A DNA stretch of 6,846 nt from JBBRFH01 sp038224615 (GCA_038224615.1 JBBRFH010000190.1:1-6846), one strand, 5' to 3'; numbered from the stretch's first letter, positions 1 through 5,824 are shown. Program-made: numbers and translations. The notes: generated by a model from the sequence alone, not told the origin.

Positions 1-664
1 CGTTGGCGGGGTTGTGGTTGAGGCAGATGATCGGCTCATCGTCGACGACGCCTTCAAACGCCAGTTCTGCGTCCATGTTGTCCGACCATTCGTCGTCAAG
101 CCCCACTATGGTGAGCGGTTTCTTCGCGCCCGACCGGTGAATCTTCATCACCTCGTTGCGCAGCACGATCAGGCCCCTGCTCTCCAACGATTTCTCCAGA
201 TGGTCGGCCCGGCGAAGGCCCTCGTCTTTGCGCTGTTTGCCGTAAATTGAGTAATCGTGGTTGCCGAAGGTGCAGACCACGCCATGCGTGGCCTCAAGTT
301 TGTCGAGAATATGGGCAATCTTGCTCGAGAAGCGGTAGCCTCCGGTGATCAAGTCGCCTGTGACGACGACCAGATCCGGCTTCATCTGATTCACCCACAA
401 CACGAATTGCTTGAGATAGCGTGCCCAGACCATCGGGCTGTAGTGCAAATCCGAGAGTTGGACGATCCGAAATCCGTCGAAAGCCGCATCCATGTGCGGC
501 ATCGGAATCTTTCGGCGATGGACTTCCACCCACATCCGGCTGACCGGCAATCCGTGCAGGCCAGTAAGCCCGAGCCGCGCCATGCTGCGCCAGACCGCGC
601 TCCGCCACGCGACCTGGCGTCGCCAGTTGGGCGTGTGGAGAAAATTCAACAGCGACTGCACCAT
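1..664 (-). CDS. Calcineurin-like metallophosphoesterase, C-terminus cut by the window edge
   Basis: This is a metal-dependent phosphohydrolase or phosphodiesterase of the calcineurin-like superfamily; the substrate cannot be read from the sequence. The 221 residues in the window carry the metal-site motifs in order: QLSDLHYSP with D72 and H74, VVTGDLITGG with D104, FGNHDY with N135, H136 and D137, and ICLNHNP with H217 at the left edge. The last metal-binding histidine motif (GHTH type) would lie beyond the window. About 70 residues precede the first motif; they are rich in Arg and Trp and show no clear membrane segment, unlike many YkuE/YaeI-type relatives. The start is uncertain: ATG at 664 was chosen, GTG at 676 is in frame, and neither has a good ribosome binding site. 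The frame stays open upstream only to about 745. It lies about 50 nt after the TPR gene on the same strand, probably in one transcript. The family is sure, the substrate unknown. Confidence 0.9.
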   Translation of the reverse strand, partial: MVQSLLNFLHTPNWRRQVAWRSAVWRSMARLGLTGLHGLPVSRMWVEVHRRKIPMPHMDAAFDGFRIVQLSDLHYSPMVWARYLKQFVLWVNQMKPDLVVVTGDLITGGYRFSSKIAHILDKLEATHGVVCTFGNHDYSIYGKQRKDEGLRRADHLEKSLESRGLIVLRNEVMKIHRSGAKKPLTIVGLDDEWSDNMDAELAFEGVVDDEPIICLNHNPAN

Positions 665-714
665 CCGCAGCAGCACGGGCGTAGACGTCCGTGTCCGAGA
701 GTTTGTCCCCTGCC

Positions 715-1023
715 TCAGCCGAGCATGTCCAGCGCGCCCTGCAACTCACCCTGGGCATGGGCATCGCCGACTTCTTTCGCCGCACGAATACCGGCCAGAT
801 ACGCGTCTCGGGCGGCGGTTTCGTCGCCGGTCGATTCGTGTACCTGTCCTTTCTGATAGTAGGCATAGCAATACTTCGGGTCCGTCTGAATGGTCTTGTT
901 CAGCCACTCCAGCGATTGCTGTTTGTCGCCGGCCTTCTTGTGCTCGAGGGCGATGCCGTAAAGGAGAAATGGATCGGTCGGCGTGCGTTCAAGAAGCGTG
1001 TGGAGTTGGTCGAGTCGACTCAT
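715..1023 (-). CDS. Small tetratricopeptide-repeat (TPR) protein
   Basis: A 102-residue, all-helical protein with no signal peptide or membrane segment, so probably cytosolic. Residues about 18-51 (DPFLLYGIALEHKKAGDKQQ onward) and about 52-85 (YCYAYYQKGQVHESTGDETA onward) match the TPR pattern, with small residues at the packing positions and a Pro after each acidic turn (TPTDP, TDPKY). A short capping helix ends the protein. Two TPRs usually act as a protein-binding scaffold; no catalytic motif is visible and the partner is unknown. The gene precedes the metallophosphoesterase by about 50 nt on the same strand, which suggests co-transcription. The region upstream of the ATG at 1023 is shared with the divergent sigma-54 regulator (139 nt gap) and has no clear Shine-Dalgarno: the only purine-rich stretch, GAGGGG, is too far from the ATG. 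Confidence 0.82.
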   Translation of the reverse strand: MSRLDQLHTLLERTPTDPFLLYGIALEHKKAGDKQQSLEWLNKTIQTDPKYCYAYYQKGQVHESTGDETAARDAYLAGIRAAKEVGDAHAQGELQGALDMLG

Positions 1024-1162
1024 GGGTTCGGTATCTTAAGCCCCTCAAGGCCGTTGATGCACGCAGATCAAGAATGAATTCGACTGAGCACCACCTTCAT
1101 TTCCGGCAACCGAACGCCGATAAGTGAAGAAGCGATGTTGCGTCGATGCATCGTGATCCCAA

Positions 1163-2575
1163 ATGATCCAGCAGAACGAGAACCACCGTGCCCGCCTGCT
1201 CGTCCTCGATGAGGACCGCATCATGCTGCAGTCGCTAAGCCAGTTTCTGCGGCGTGAAGGATACGACGTGCGCACGACCGATAATGTCCAGGATGCGATG
1301 CGCGAACTCGAAAGCAACACGGTTGATGTGTTGCTCGCGGATATCAACCAGCCGGGCACGCGTGCGGGCGATCTGATGCGCGATCTGCGCCGTCGCCATC
1401 CGCAGACCGTGATCATTGTCGTCACCAGCTATGGCACAGTCGGCAACGCCGTCGAAGCGACGAAGCTCGGGGCATTTGACTACCTGACCAAGCCGATCGT
1501 CGACGAAGAAATTCGCACTGTCGTCGAGAAAGCCGTCCGTCAGCAGGCATTGATGGCGGAGAATTTCGTGCTGCGACAGCAGTTGGATCACCGTTTCGGA
1601 CTCGACAACATCGTCGGCCGCGACGCGCGGATGCAGCGTGTGTTCGACCTTGTGGACGCCGTTGCGGACAGTCGCACCACGGTGCTGATCGTTGGCGAAA
1701 GCGGCACGGGCAAATCGATGCTCGCCCGCGCGATCCACCGGCGCTCGCCGCGAAGGAACAAAGCGTTCGTTGAACTGGCATGCGGGTCGCTGCCGGAGAT
1801 GCTGCTGGAATCCGAGCTTTTCGGGCATGTGAAAGGGAGTTTTACCGGCGCCGTGGTCGACAAGCCCGGCAAGTTCATGGCCGCCGATGCGGGGTCGATT
1901 TTTCTAGACGAGATCAATTCCGCACCGCCGGCGATGCAGGTGAAACTGCTGCGCGTACTGCAGGAACGGTGCTTCGAGCCCGTGGGCTCTAACGACACGA
2001 AATCAGTCGACGTCCGCGCCATCCTGGCGAGCAACGTCGATCTGCAGCAGCTTGTGGCCGAGGGCAAGTTTCGTCAGGATCTCTACTACCGCATCAACGT
2101 CGTCACGATCCCGTTGCCCACGCTGCGCCAGCGCGCCGGAGACATCCCGCTGCTGGCGGATTCGTTCCTGAAGCGTTTCGCACAGGAGACCGGCCGCAAG
2201 GTAATCGGCTTCACGCCGTCGGCGATGGAGCGGTTCCTGGCTTATACCTGGCCGGGTAATGTGCGCGAGTTGGAGAATGCGGTGGAGCGCGCCGTCGTGC
2301 TCTCGAAGCGGCCGATGATCGACATTGATGACCTGCCCGAATCGCTGTCGGAGTTCCGTCCCGCGGCGACGAACGGCGCACGAGCAACGGATCTGATTGA
2401 CGAGCCCATGCCGCTGGAGAAGGCACTTGAATTCCCGGAGCGCCGCATCATCGAAGCGGCCCTGAAGCGCAACGACTGGAACCGCCAATTGACCGCCGCC
2501 GAACTCGATATCAACCGGACGACGCTCTACAAAAAGATGCGGAAGTACGGTCTTGATTTGGGTGTCTCGGTTTGA
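1163..2575 (+). CDS. Sigma-54-dependent response regulator, NtrC family
   Basis: A 470-residue bacterial enhancer-binding protein. When phosphorylated it should assemble and use ATP to remodel sigma-54 RNA polymerase at distant promoters. Residues about 10-125 form a receiver with an acidic pocket (D16, E17, D18), phospho-acceptor D60, T88 and K110 in YLTKP, all intact. Residues about 148-385 form the AAA+ domain: Walker A GESGTGKS at 178-185, sigma-54 contact loop GSFTGA at 225-230 (usual form GAFTGA), Walker B SIFLDEI with D249 and E250, and arginine candidates R304 and R310 in FRQDLYYRIN. The last 45 residues are a Fis-type helix-turn-helix (LTAAELDINRTTLYKKMRK). Length and domain order are normal. 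ATG 1163 is the first start after an in-frame stop at 1154; no Shine-Dalgarno is obvious. No histidine kinase lies next to it and no convincing -24/-12 promoter was seen in the window, so its signal and targets are unknown. Confidence 0.95.
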   Translation: MIQQNENHRARLLVLDEDRIMLQSLSQFLRREGYDVRTTDNVQDAMRELESNTVDVLLADINQPGTRAGDLMRDLRRRHPQTVIIVVTSYGTVGNAVEATKLGAFDYLTKPIVDEEIRTVVEKAVRQQALMAENFVLRQQLDHRFGLDNIVGRDARMQRVFDLVDAVADSRTTVLIVGESGTGKSMLARAIHRRSPRRNKAFVELACGSLPEMLLESELFGHVKGSFTGAVVDKPGKFMAADAGSIFLDEINSAPPAMQVKLLRVLQERCFEPVGSNDTKSVDVRAILASNVDLQQLVAEGKFRQDLYYRINVVTIPLPTLRQRAGDIPLLADSFLKRFAQETGRKVIGFTPSAMERFLAYTWPGNVRELENAVERAVVLSKRPMIDIDDLPESLSEFRPAATNGARATDLIDEPMPLEKALEFPERRIIEAALKRNDWNRQLTAAELDINRTTLYKKMRKYGLDLGVSV

Positions 2576-2597
2576 GCCGTAGAACGACTGAGACACC
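2561..2597. terminator. Hairpin between convergent genes
   Basis: GGTGTCTCGG at 2561-2570 pairs with CTGAGACACC at 2588-2597, giving a 10-bp stem with one G-U pair and a 17-nt loop. It covers the last codons and the stop (2573-2575) of the sigma-54 regulator and ends 9 nt before the stop codon of the convergent dehydratase gene. Neither strand has a T-tract after the stem, so it is a possible bidirectional 3'-end or transcript-stabilising structure rather than a classical intrinsic terminator. Confidence 0.5.
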
Positions 2598-2605
2598 GCG
2601 CTTCG

Positions 2606-3088
2606 TTACAGAGCGATCCCCGAGCCCAATCGATAGTTCGCCAGCAGTTCGGTGAACTGTTCGGTGAAGACAAAATTGTGCTCAGGAAATTTGATGCCGC
2701 TGATGTTCTGGTCGATGTGGCTGAACATCAGTTCGATCTCGGCCACCAGGTCCGGTCCGCATTCGACTCGGCCGCAGATGCTGGCGCCCTGCTCGTTGAG
2801 TTGATCGACGGTCGCCTTGAAGAGGATCGTGTCGCCGGGGCGCACCAAGCGGTGGAAGATCGCCTTCCCGACCTTGGCGAGAATTACCTTCTCTTTGAAA
2901 TTGCGTGCTTCGCCCACCAAAATGCCCGCCGTCTGCGCCATTCCTTCGACGATCAGCGAATGCGGCACGATCGGGAAGTCCGGGTAAAGGTCGTGCAGGT
3001 GCTCTTCCGCCAGCGAGCAGTTCTTCAGCGCAGTGGCCGAGGTCTTGGGGGTGAACTCGATGAACTTGTCGATCCAGATCCAGCGCAT
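2606..3088 (-). CDS. FabZ-like hotdog protein lacking the catalytic histidine
   Basis: A 160-residue hotdog-fold protein of the 3-hydroxyacyl-ACP dehydratase family, which removes water from 3-hydroxyacyl-ACP to give trans-2-enoyl-ACP. The hallmark segment reads LYPDFPIVPHSLIVEGMAQ. Against FabZ (HFP-x-x-P-x-x-PG-x-x-x-x-EAMAQ) and the paralogue upstream in the operon, the catalytic His is L34, the Gly after the last Pro is H43, and the catalytic Glu is kept as E48. It may therefore be inactive alone, be a structural half of a heterodimer, or use another residue. The ATG at 3088 was chosen because the protein then begins MRWIWIDKF, in register with the paralogue (VKFHLIDKV). An in-frame ATG at 3142 would add 18 residues encoded through the 7-nt repeat array. 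Neither start has a clear ribosome binding site. It is the last gene of the operon. Confidence 0.85.
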   Translation of the reverse strand: MRWIWIDKFIEFTPKTSATALKNCSLAEEHLHDLYPDFPIVPHSLIVEGMAQTAGILVGEARNFKEKVILAKVGKAIFHRLVRPGDTILFKATVDQLNEQGASICGRVECGPDLVAEIELMFSHIDQNISGIKFPEHNFVFTEQFTELLANYRLGSGIAL

Positions 3089-3090
3089 GT

Positions 3091-3199
3091 GGGCCTTGGG
3101 GCTTGGGCCGTAGGCCTTGGTGAAAGACCAAGACCCGCCCATCTCGTTCGCGATGCCAGGTGTTCCCCACCAAGGCCCGAGGCCTAAGGCCCAAGGCCC
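3091..3199. repeat. Inverted 7-nt array, GGGCCTT type, inside the dehydratase operon
   Basis: On the plus strand, 7-nt units related to GGGCCTT start at 3091, 3098, 3105 and 3112. On the minus strand, four such units occupy 3199-3193, 3192-3186, 3185-3179 and 3178-3172. The arms face each other across a centre of about 40-50 nt. In the minus-strand operon RNA the arms pair over about 32 positions with four mismatches and one G-U pair, a very strong hairpin. It fills the gap between the ACP gene (stop at 3207) and the downstream hotdog gene, and its base is 2 nt before the ATG at 3088. It could be an attenuator, a block on the ribosome binding site or an mRNA stability element; the role is inferred only from position. 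Confidence 0.85.
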
Positions 3200-3206
3200 T
3201 CCTCGG

Positions 3207-3587
3207 CTACTTCAACTTCCCTTCGACGTACTTCACGATCGCTTCGACCGTGAAGAGCTTGCTCATGTTCTCGACGGTCGGATTCTTTTCAAATTCCGTG
3301 AAGTTGCTGTGGGGCATCTTGTCCTTGAGCATCGCGATGCCCTGGGGCGTCAGCGTGTTGTTCTGAACGAAGTTCGGGTCGCTGGCGACGTTCTCGGGCA
3401 TCAGCTCCCCCTTGGGAATCTTGATGCCGAACGCCTTCTCGAGGCGGAACATGATGTCGAGGAAATCGATCGACTCAGCGCCGAGATCGTCGCGAATCAC
3501 TGCAGTGGGTGTCACTTCGTCGTCGTCGACACCCAGCGCGTCCACGAGCACATCCTTGACCTTGGCGTAAATTTCATCGTGCGTCAT
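3207..3587 (-). CDS. Acyl carrier protein with a long insertion
   Basis: A 126-residue acyl carrier protein. ACPs hold growing acyl chains as thioesters on a 4'-phosphopantetheine arm attached to a serine. The core is plain: helix I at about 3-18, then DDLGAESIDFLDIMFRLEKA at 33-52 with S39 as the expected attachment site (ESID for the common DSLD), and a final helix TVEAIVKYVEGKL. Typical ACPs have about 75-80 residues; this one has about 45 extra between helix II and the last helix (about 61-106, including LTPQGIAMLKDKMPHSNF), whose role I do not know. It lies between two FabZ-like genes and is probably their carrier. The ATG at 3587 has the purine-rich AAGGAAAG at 3598-3591, overlapping the stop codon of the upstream gene (3599-3597), so translation is likely coupled. 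The housekeeping acpP may lie elsewhere. Confidence 0.9.
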   Translation of the reverse strand: MTHDEIYAKVKDVLVDALGVDDDEVTPTAVIRDDLGAESIDFLDIMFRLEKAFGIKIPKGELMPENVASDPNFVQNNTLTPQGIAMLKDKMPHSNFTEFEKNPTVENMSKLFTVEAIVKYVEGKLK

Positions 3588-3596
3588 ATGCTTTCC

Positions 3597-4082
3597 TTAT
3601 AATCCGACGCTTCCCTGCGTCATGAGGACGTCCCAGCGACGTTTGTTGTAAGCGATCAGTCGCTCGTCAGTTTTTCCCAGTTCCGGCTGCTTCTCGGCGA
3701 GGTTGAAATAGGCCAGTTCGATCCGGCCGGTCAGCGCCTGGCTTCCTTCGATCAGTCCGGTCGCCTTGAACGTCGCGCCGGCGACGGTCAGCTTGTGGAG
3801 TTCGACTTCGAGCCGCAGAGTATTCCCCGGGGCGACAAAGTTGCCGTACCGGAGGTTTCGGGCCTCTTTCAAGACGGCCATCGACTTTGAAAAGCCCGAC
3901 CCCACATGCAGCAGCCATGCCGCCGCCTGGGTAAGGGCTTCGAGCATCATTACGCCCGGCAGAACGGGAAACGTCGGAAAGTGGTCGGCGAGGTACTCCT
4001 CGGCCAACGACACGTTCTTTACCGCGACGATCCGCTGCGGGGCGTTGATCTCGTGAACTTTGTCAATCAGGTGGAACTTCAC
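3597..4082 (-). CDS. 3-hydroxyacyl-ACP dehydratase, FabZ-like, active site intact
   Basis: A 161-residue hotdog-fold dehydratase expected to convert 3-hydroxyacyl-ACP to trans-2-enoyl-ACP in fatty acid or related acyl-chain synthesis in the cytosol. The motif DHFPTFPVLPGVMMLEALTQ carries the catalytic pair, H34 and E48, with FabZ-like spacing, and a beta-sheet core follows to the end. Length fits FabZ (about 145-160) with a short C-terminal tail rich in Arg and Lys. The first codon is GTG (4082-4080); the frame is closed by a stop near 4118 and holds no ATG upstream, so this start is well supported although no strong ribosome binding site is visible. It is the first gene of a three-gene operon: 9 nt separate it from the ACP gene, and a paralogue without the His follows. 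No ketosynthase or reductase is present, so the final product cannot be named. The symbol fabZ is withheld because of the paralogy. Confidence 0.88.
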   Translation of the reverse strand: MKFHLIDKVHEINAPQRIVAVKNVSLAEEYLADHFPTFPVLPGVMMLEALTQAAAWLLHVGSGFSKSMAVLKEARNLRYGNFVAPGNTLRLEVELHKLTVAGATFKATGLIEGSQALTGRIELAYFNLAEKQPELGKTDERLIAYNKRRWDVLMTQGSVGL

Positions 4083-4184
4083 AGGTCGGGCGAGTTTGTA
4101 TACGAACAGGTCCGATATTCAAGCCCGCCGGAACGCCCGTCGGGTCTCTCTTATGGTTATCGGTCGTTGAGCGCCTCGTGCTTC

Positions 4185-4269
4185 AATGACAAATGACAAA
4201 GCCCAAATGACAAATGAGGAGGTGAGCCTGAGCCGGGCATTGGTCAATTGAGTTTTGTCATTTGTCATT
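4185..4269. repeat. Inverted 7-nt array, AATGNNN type, between divergent genes
   Basis: On the plus strand, five units in exact 7-nt register start at 4185, 4192, 4199, 4206 and 4213; those at 4185, 4192 and 4206 read AATGACA. On the minus strand five more occupy 4269-4263, 4262-4256, 4255-4249, 4248-4242 and 4241-4235, the first two AATGACA and the last AATGCCC. The outer arms form a perfect 16-nt inverted repeat (4185-4200 with 4254-4269); over all five paired units about 28 of 35 positions match, with a 15-nt centre. It fills much of the 266-nt gap between the dehydratase operon and rplU, upstream of the rplU promoter. The rest of the gap, about 4083-4184, holds no gene that I can see. Confidence 0.88.
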
Positions 4270-4292
4270 CTCCCGAAGGCACTTCCGGTCGC

Positions 4293-4320
4293 TTGACAAC
4301 CCGTCCTTTTTCTACACAAT
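4293..4320 (+). promoter_or_regulatory. Housekeeping-sigma promoter of rplU
   Basis: A perfect -35 hexamer TTGACA (4293-4298), a 16-nt spacer and a -10 candidate CACAAT (4315-4320, four of six matches to TATAAT). Transcription would start near 4327, about 22 nt before the GTG start at 4349. The -10 overlaps the in-frame ATG at 4319, which argues against that ATG as the start codon. Confidence 0.6.
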
Positions 4321-4338
4321 GTCCCGTCCTACTTATTC

Positions 4339-4342
4339 GGAG
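4339..4342 (+). promoter_or_regulatory. Ribosome binding site that decides the rplU start
   Basis: GGAG lies 6 nt before the GTG at 4349. Together with the promoter overlap at 4319 and the family-typical beginning VYAIIDQNGKQYKV, it selects the GTG over the upstream in-frame ATG (4319) and TTG (4262). Confidence 0.7.
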
Positions 4343-4348
4343 AACAAC

Positions 4349-4663
4349 GTGTACGCCATCATCGACCAGAACGGCAAGCAGTACAAAGTCAGCAGCGGCG
4401 ATCGTATCAAGCTCGATACCCCGCTCGCCGACGATGTGAAGACCATCACTTTTGACCGCGTTCTGCTCATCAGCGGCGGCGAAGGCGATGCCCAGATCGG
4501 CGCCCCCACCGTGGCGGGTGCGACAGTCACCGCCGACGTGCTCGGCGAAGTGAAGGGCAAGAAGCTCGTCACCCAGAAGTACTTCCGCCGCAAGGGTTAC
4601 CACAAGAAGATTGGTCACCGCCAGCACTACACAGAAGTGAAGATCACGGCCATCAACGCCTGA
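4349..4663 (+). CDS. rplU: Large-subunit ribosomal protein bL21
   Basis: bL21 is a 23S rRNA-binding protein of the large ribosomal subunit. With the GTG start it has 104 residues, the normal family length of about 103. It begins VYAIIDQNGKQYKVSSGDRI, the standard bL21 opening (YAII-x-x-GGKQYKV) with Asn for the first Gly. The middle contains FDRVLLISGGEGDAQIGAPTV, and the C-terminal RNA-binding signature is intact (KYFRRKGYHKKIGHRQHYTEVKITAI). Earlier in-frame starts at 4262 (TTG, inside the repeat) and 4319 (ATG, inside the -10) would add unrelated residues and are rejected. A dedicated promoter and a strong terminator make it a single-gene unit. In most bacteria rplU is followed by rpmA (bL27), often then obg; here a convergent lipoprotein gene follows instead. 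Confidence 0.96.
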   Translation: MYAIIDQNGKQYKVSSGDRIKLDTPLADDVKTITFDRVLLISGGEGDAQIGAPTVAGATVTADVLGEVKGKKLVTQKYFRRKGYHKKIGHRQHYTEVKITAINA

Positions 4664-4690
4664 TTTTCCACCCCTCGATCCAATCGGAAG

Positions 4691-4718
4691 GCCCATGCAG
4701 CAATCTGCATGGGCTTTT
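4691..4718 (+). terminator. Intrinsic terminator of rplU
   Basis: GCCCATGCAG (4691-4700) and CTGCATGGGC (4705-4714) form a perfect 10-bp stem with a CAAT tetraloop, followed by TTTT. It starts 27 nt after the rplU stop. The minus strand has no T-tract after the stem, so it should act mainly on rplU and not on the convergent lipoprotein gene. Confidence 0.9.
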
Positions 4719-4739
4719 CGCATGCCCCCCGCCACATGG

Positions 4740-5738
4740 TCAGTTCCGGCTACCGGCGAATCGCACGTCGATGGTCAACGCCTCGTCCAGCGACAGCTTC
4801 AGATCGGTCACCCGCACGCGGTTGCCCGGCAGCCGCATGAGCGGGGCCGCTTTGTTATTGAGCTTGTCGAGCTTGCCTTGAAGCAGCGATGCGATGAGCG
4901 AGCCGCTGGCATCGATGCCGGTGGCGCTCAGGTGGGTGAAATAGACGTTGAATTGCTCGTCGATATCGACTCGCCCGGCGACCCGGAAGGTCGCCGGCAG
5001 CAGCAGGATCGAGGCCTGCACGACGACATCGGCCTCCAACGATCGTGCATCGCGGCTGACGAGACTCAGCGTGACGCCGACCACTGAAAACGCCGCAGAT
5101 CGTCGCAACCGGGCACCAGCGAGCACGCCGTTGCGCAGGTCGTCGAGTTCGACGTGGAGCTTGGCCGTCCCTGCACGGCAGTCGGTCATCACCAGCGACA
5201 ACTTGCCGTCGGCACCCGGGAAAAGCGCCATCTCCGCGTTGGTCGCGTGCAAGACGAGGCTGGCCGAATAGTTAAAGTAGTGCAGCGGGTCGGCAACGTA
5301 AGTCATCCGTGCCACGTTCAGAAACGGAGTTCCGATGAAATCTTTGGGCGGAGACTGCGGGGAAAAGGACTGCTTCACCGTCGAGCCCGAAATGTCGATC
5401 CGCAGCTCATCCAAGTTGTCCACCGACGGGCCGTCGGCACGGATGTTAAGGACGGGGGTTCCCTCCAGCCGCTGCGCATAGGCGCGGGTGAGCGCATCGA
5501 CGAGTTGCTGCTTGGACGTTGGGGCGACGCGGGCATCGAGCGGAAACCCCGTCCCGCCGCGCGTCAGGTCGATTGCAGGCTTGCCAAGGACGGCAACGGG
5601 CCTGGTCGTCGGCGGCGCGATCGGCTCGGCCGGGCGAACCGAGGGAGCAACTGAGCGGCACCCCGCCGACAGGCCGGCGAGGCCGCCCACGCACAGCAGC
5701 AGGCCGAAAAATCGCGATGCCCCCGGGTACAACATCAT
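4740..5738 (-). CDS. Predicted lipoprotein of unknown function
   Basis: I do not recognise this 332-residue protein. It has a type II signal: a hydrophobic stretch FFGLLLCVGGLAGLSAG ending at C27 (LSAGC), so the mature form should be about 306 residues anchored by lipid on the outer side of a membrane. A Pro-rich linker follows (about 31-45), then a largely beta-strand domain with repeated LRIDISG, LHVELDDL and ADVVVQASI patterns; the C-terminal part reads RLPGNRVRVTDLKLSLDEALTIDVRF. That part faintly recalls lipid-binding beta-rich families such as LmeA/DUF2993, but the likeness is by eye and weak. No catalytic motif stands out. The start was set at ATG 5738; the next codon is also ATG, and a TTG at 5786 would add 16 residues before the signal. 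It converges on rplU and diverges from efp, so it is probably transcribed alone. Confidence 0.75.
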   Translation of the reverse strand: MMLYPGASRFFGLLLCVGGLAGLSAGCRSVAPSVRPAEPIAPPTTRPVAVLGKPAIDLTRGGTGFPLDARVAPTSKQQLVDALTRAYAQRLEGTPVLNIRADGPSVDNLDELRIDISGSTVKQSFSPQSPPKDFIGTPFLNVARMTYVADPLHYFNYSASLVLHATNAEMALFPGADGKLSLVMTDCRAGTAKLHVELDDLRNGVLAGARLRRSAAFSVVGVTLSLVSRDARSLEADVVVQASILLLPATFRVAGRVDIDEQFNVYFTHLSATGIDASGSLIASLLQGKLDKLNNKAAPLMRLPGNRVRVTDLKLSLDEALTIDVRFAGSRN

Positions 5739-5768
5739 CACGAACAATAATATGAAACTTCGCCGCGA

Positions 5769-5795
5769 TTGACGAGGGCGGGACAAACCTATACC
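5769..5795 (+). promoter_or_regulatory. Probable promoter of efp
   Basis: TTGACG (5769-5774, five of six matches to the -35 consensus), a short 15-nt spacer, then TATACC (5790-5795, four of six). Transcription would begin near 5802, about 23 nt before the ATG. The -35 lies 56 nt before the start codon, exactly as in rplU. Confidence 0.5.
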
Positions 5796-5814
5796 GTGCT
5801 CGCCCTCAATTTAC

Positions 5815-5818
5815 GGAG
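5815..5818 (+). promoter_or_regulatory. Ribosome binding site of efp
   Basis: GGAG lies 6 nt before the ATG at 5825, the same spacing as in rplU, and supports this start. Confidence 0.7.
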
Positions 5819-5824
5819 CCACCC

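Noticed and set aside
294..866. Long open frames overlapping the metallophosphoesterase and TPR genes on both strands
   Set aside because: They show no family motifs and have Arg/Pro/His-rich composition typical of wrong-frame reading in GC-rich DNA; the frame carrying SDLH, GDL and GNHD is the real one.
1235..2067. Antisense open frames under the sigma-54 regulator
   Set aside because: They mirror a well-conserved gene and lack any recognisable domain or start signal.
2678..3194. Frames overlapping the second hotdog gene on both strands
   Set aside because: The frame with the FabZ-like motif explains the region; the others are Arg-rich shadows without family features.
4097..4122. TTGAAT and TATACA on the minus strand as a promoter for the dehydratase operon
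   Set aside because: The spacer is only 14 nt and the leader would be about 8 nt; too poor to list as a feature.
4217..4225. AGGAGGTGA, a perfect match to the 16S rRNA anti-Shine-Dalgarno, inside the AATGNNN element
   Set aside because: No start codon at proper spacing opens a reading frame; the nearby TTG meets a stop after two codons. It lies at the edge of the repeat and is best read as chance.
4119..4319. Minus-strand frame containing SSFVIWALSFVI
   Set aside because: The repeated peptide is simply a translation of the 7-nt array, not a protein.
4262..4348. N-terminal extension of bL21 from TTG 4262 or ATG 4319
   Set aside because: The TTG is inside the repeat arm and the ATG is inside the promoter -10; the GTG at 4349 has GGAG 6 nt upstream and gives the normal family length.
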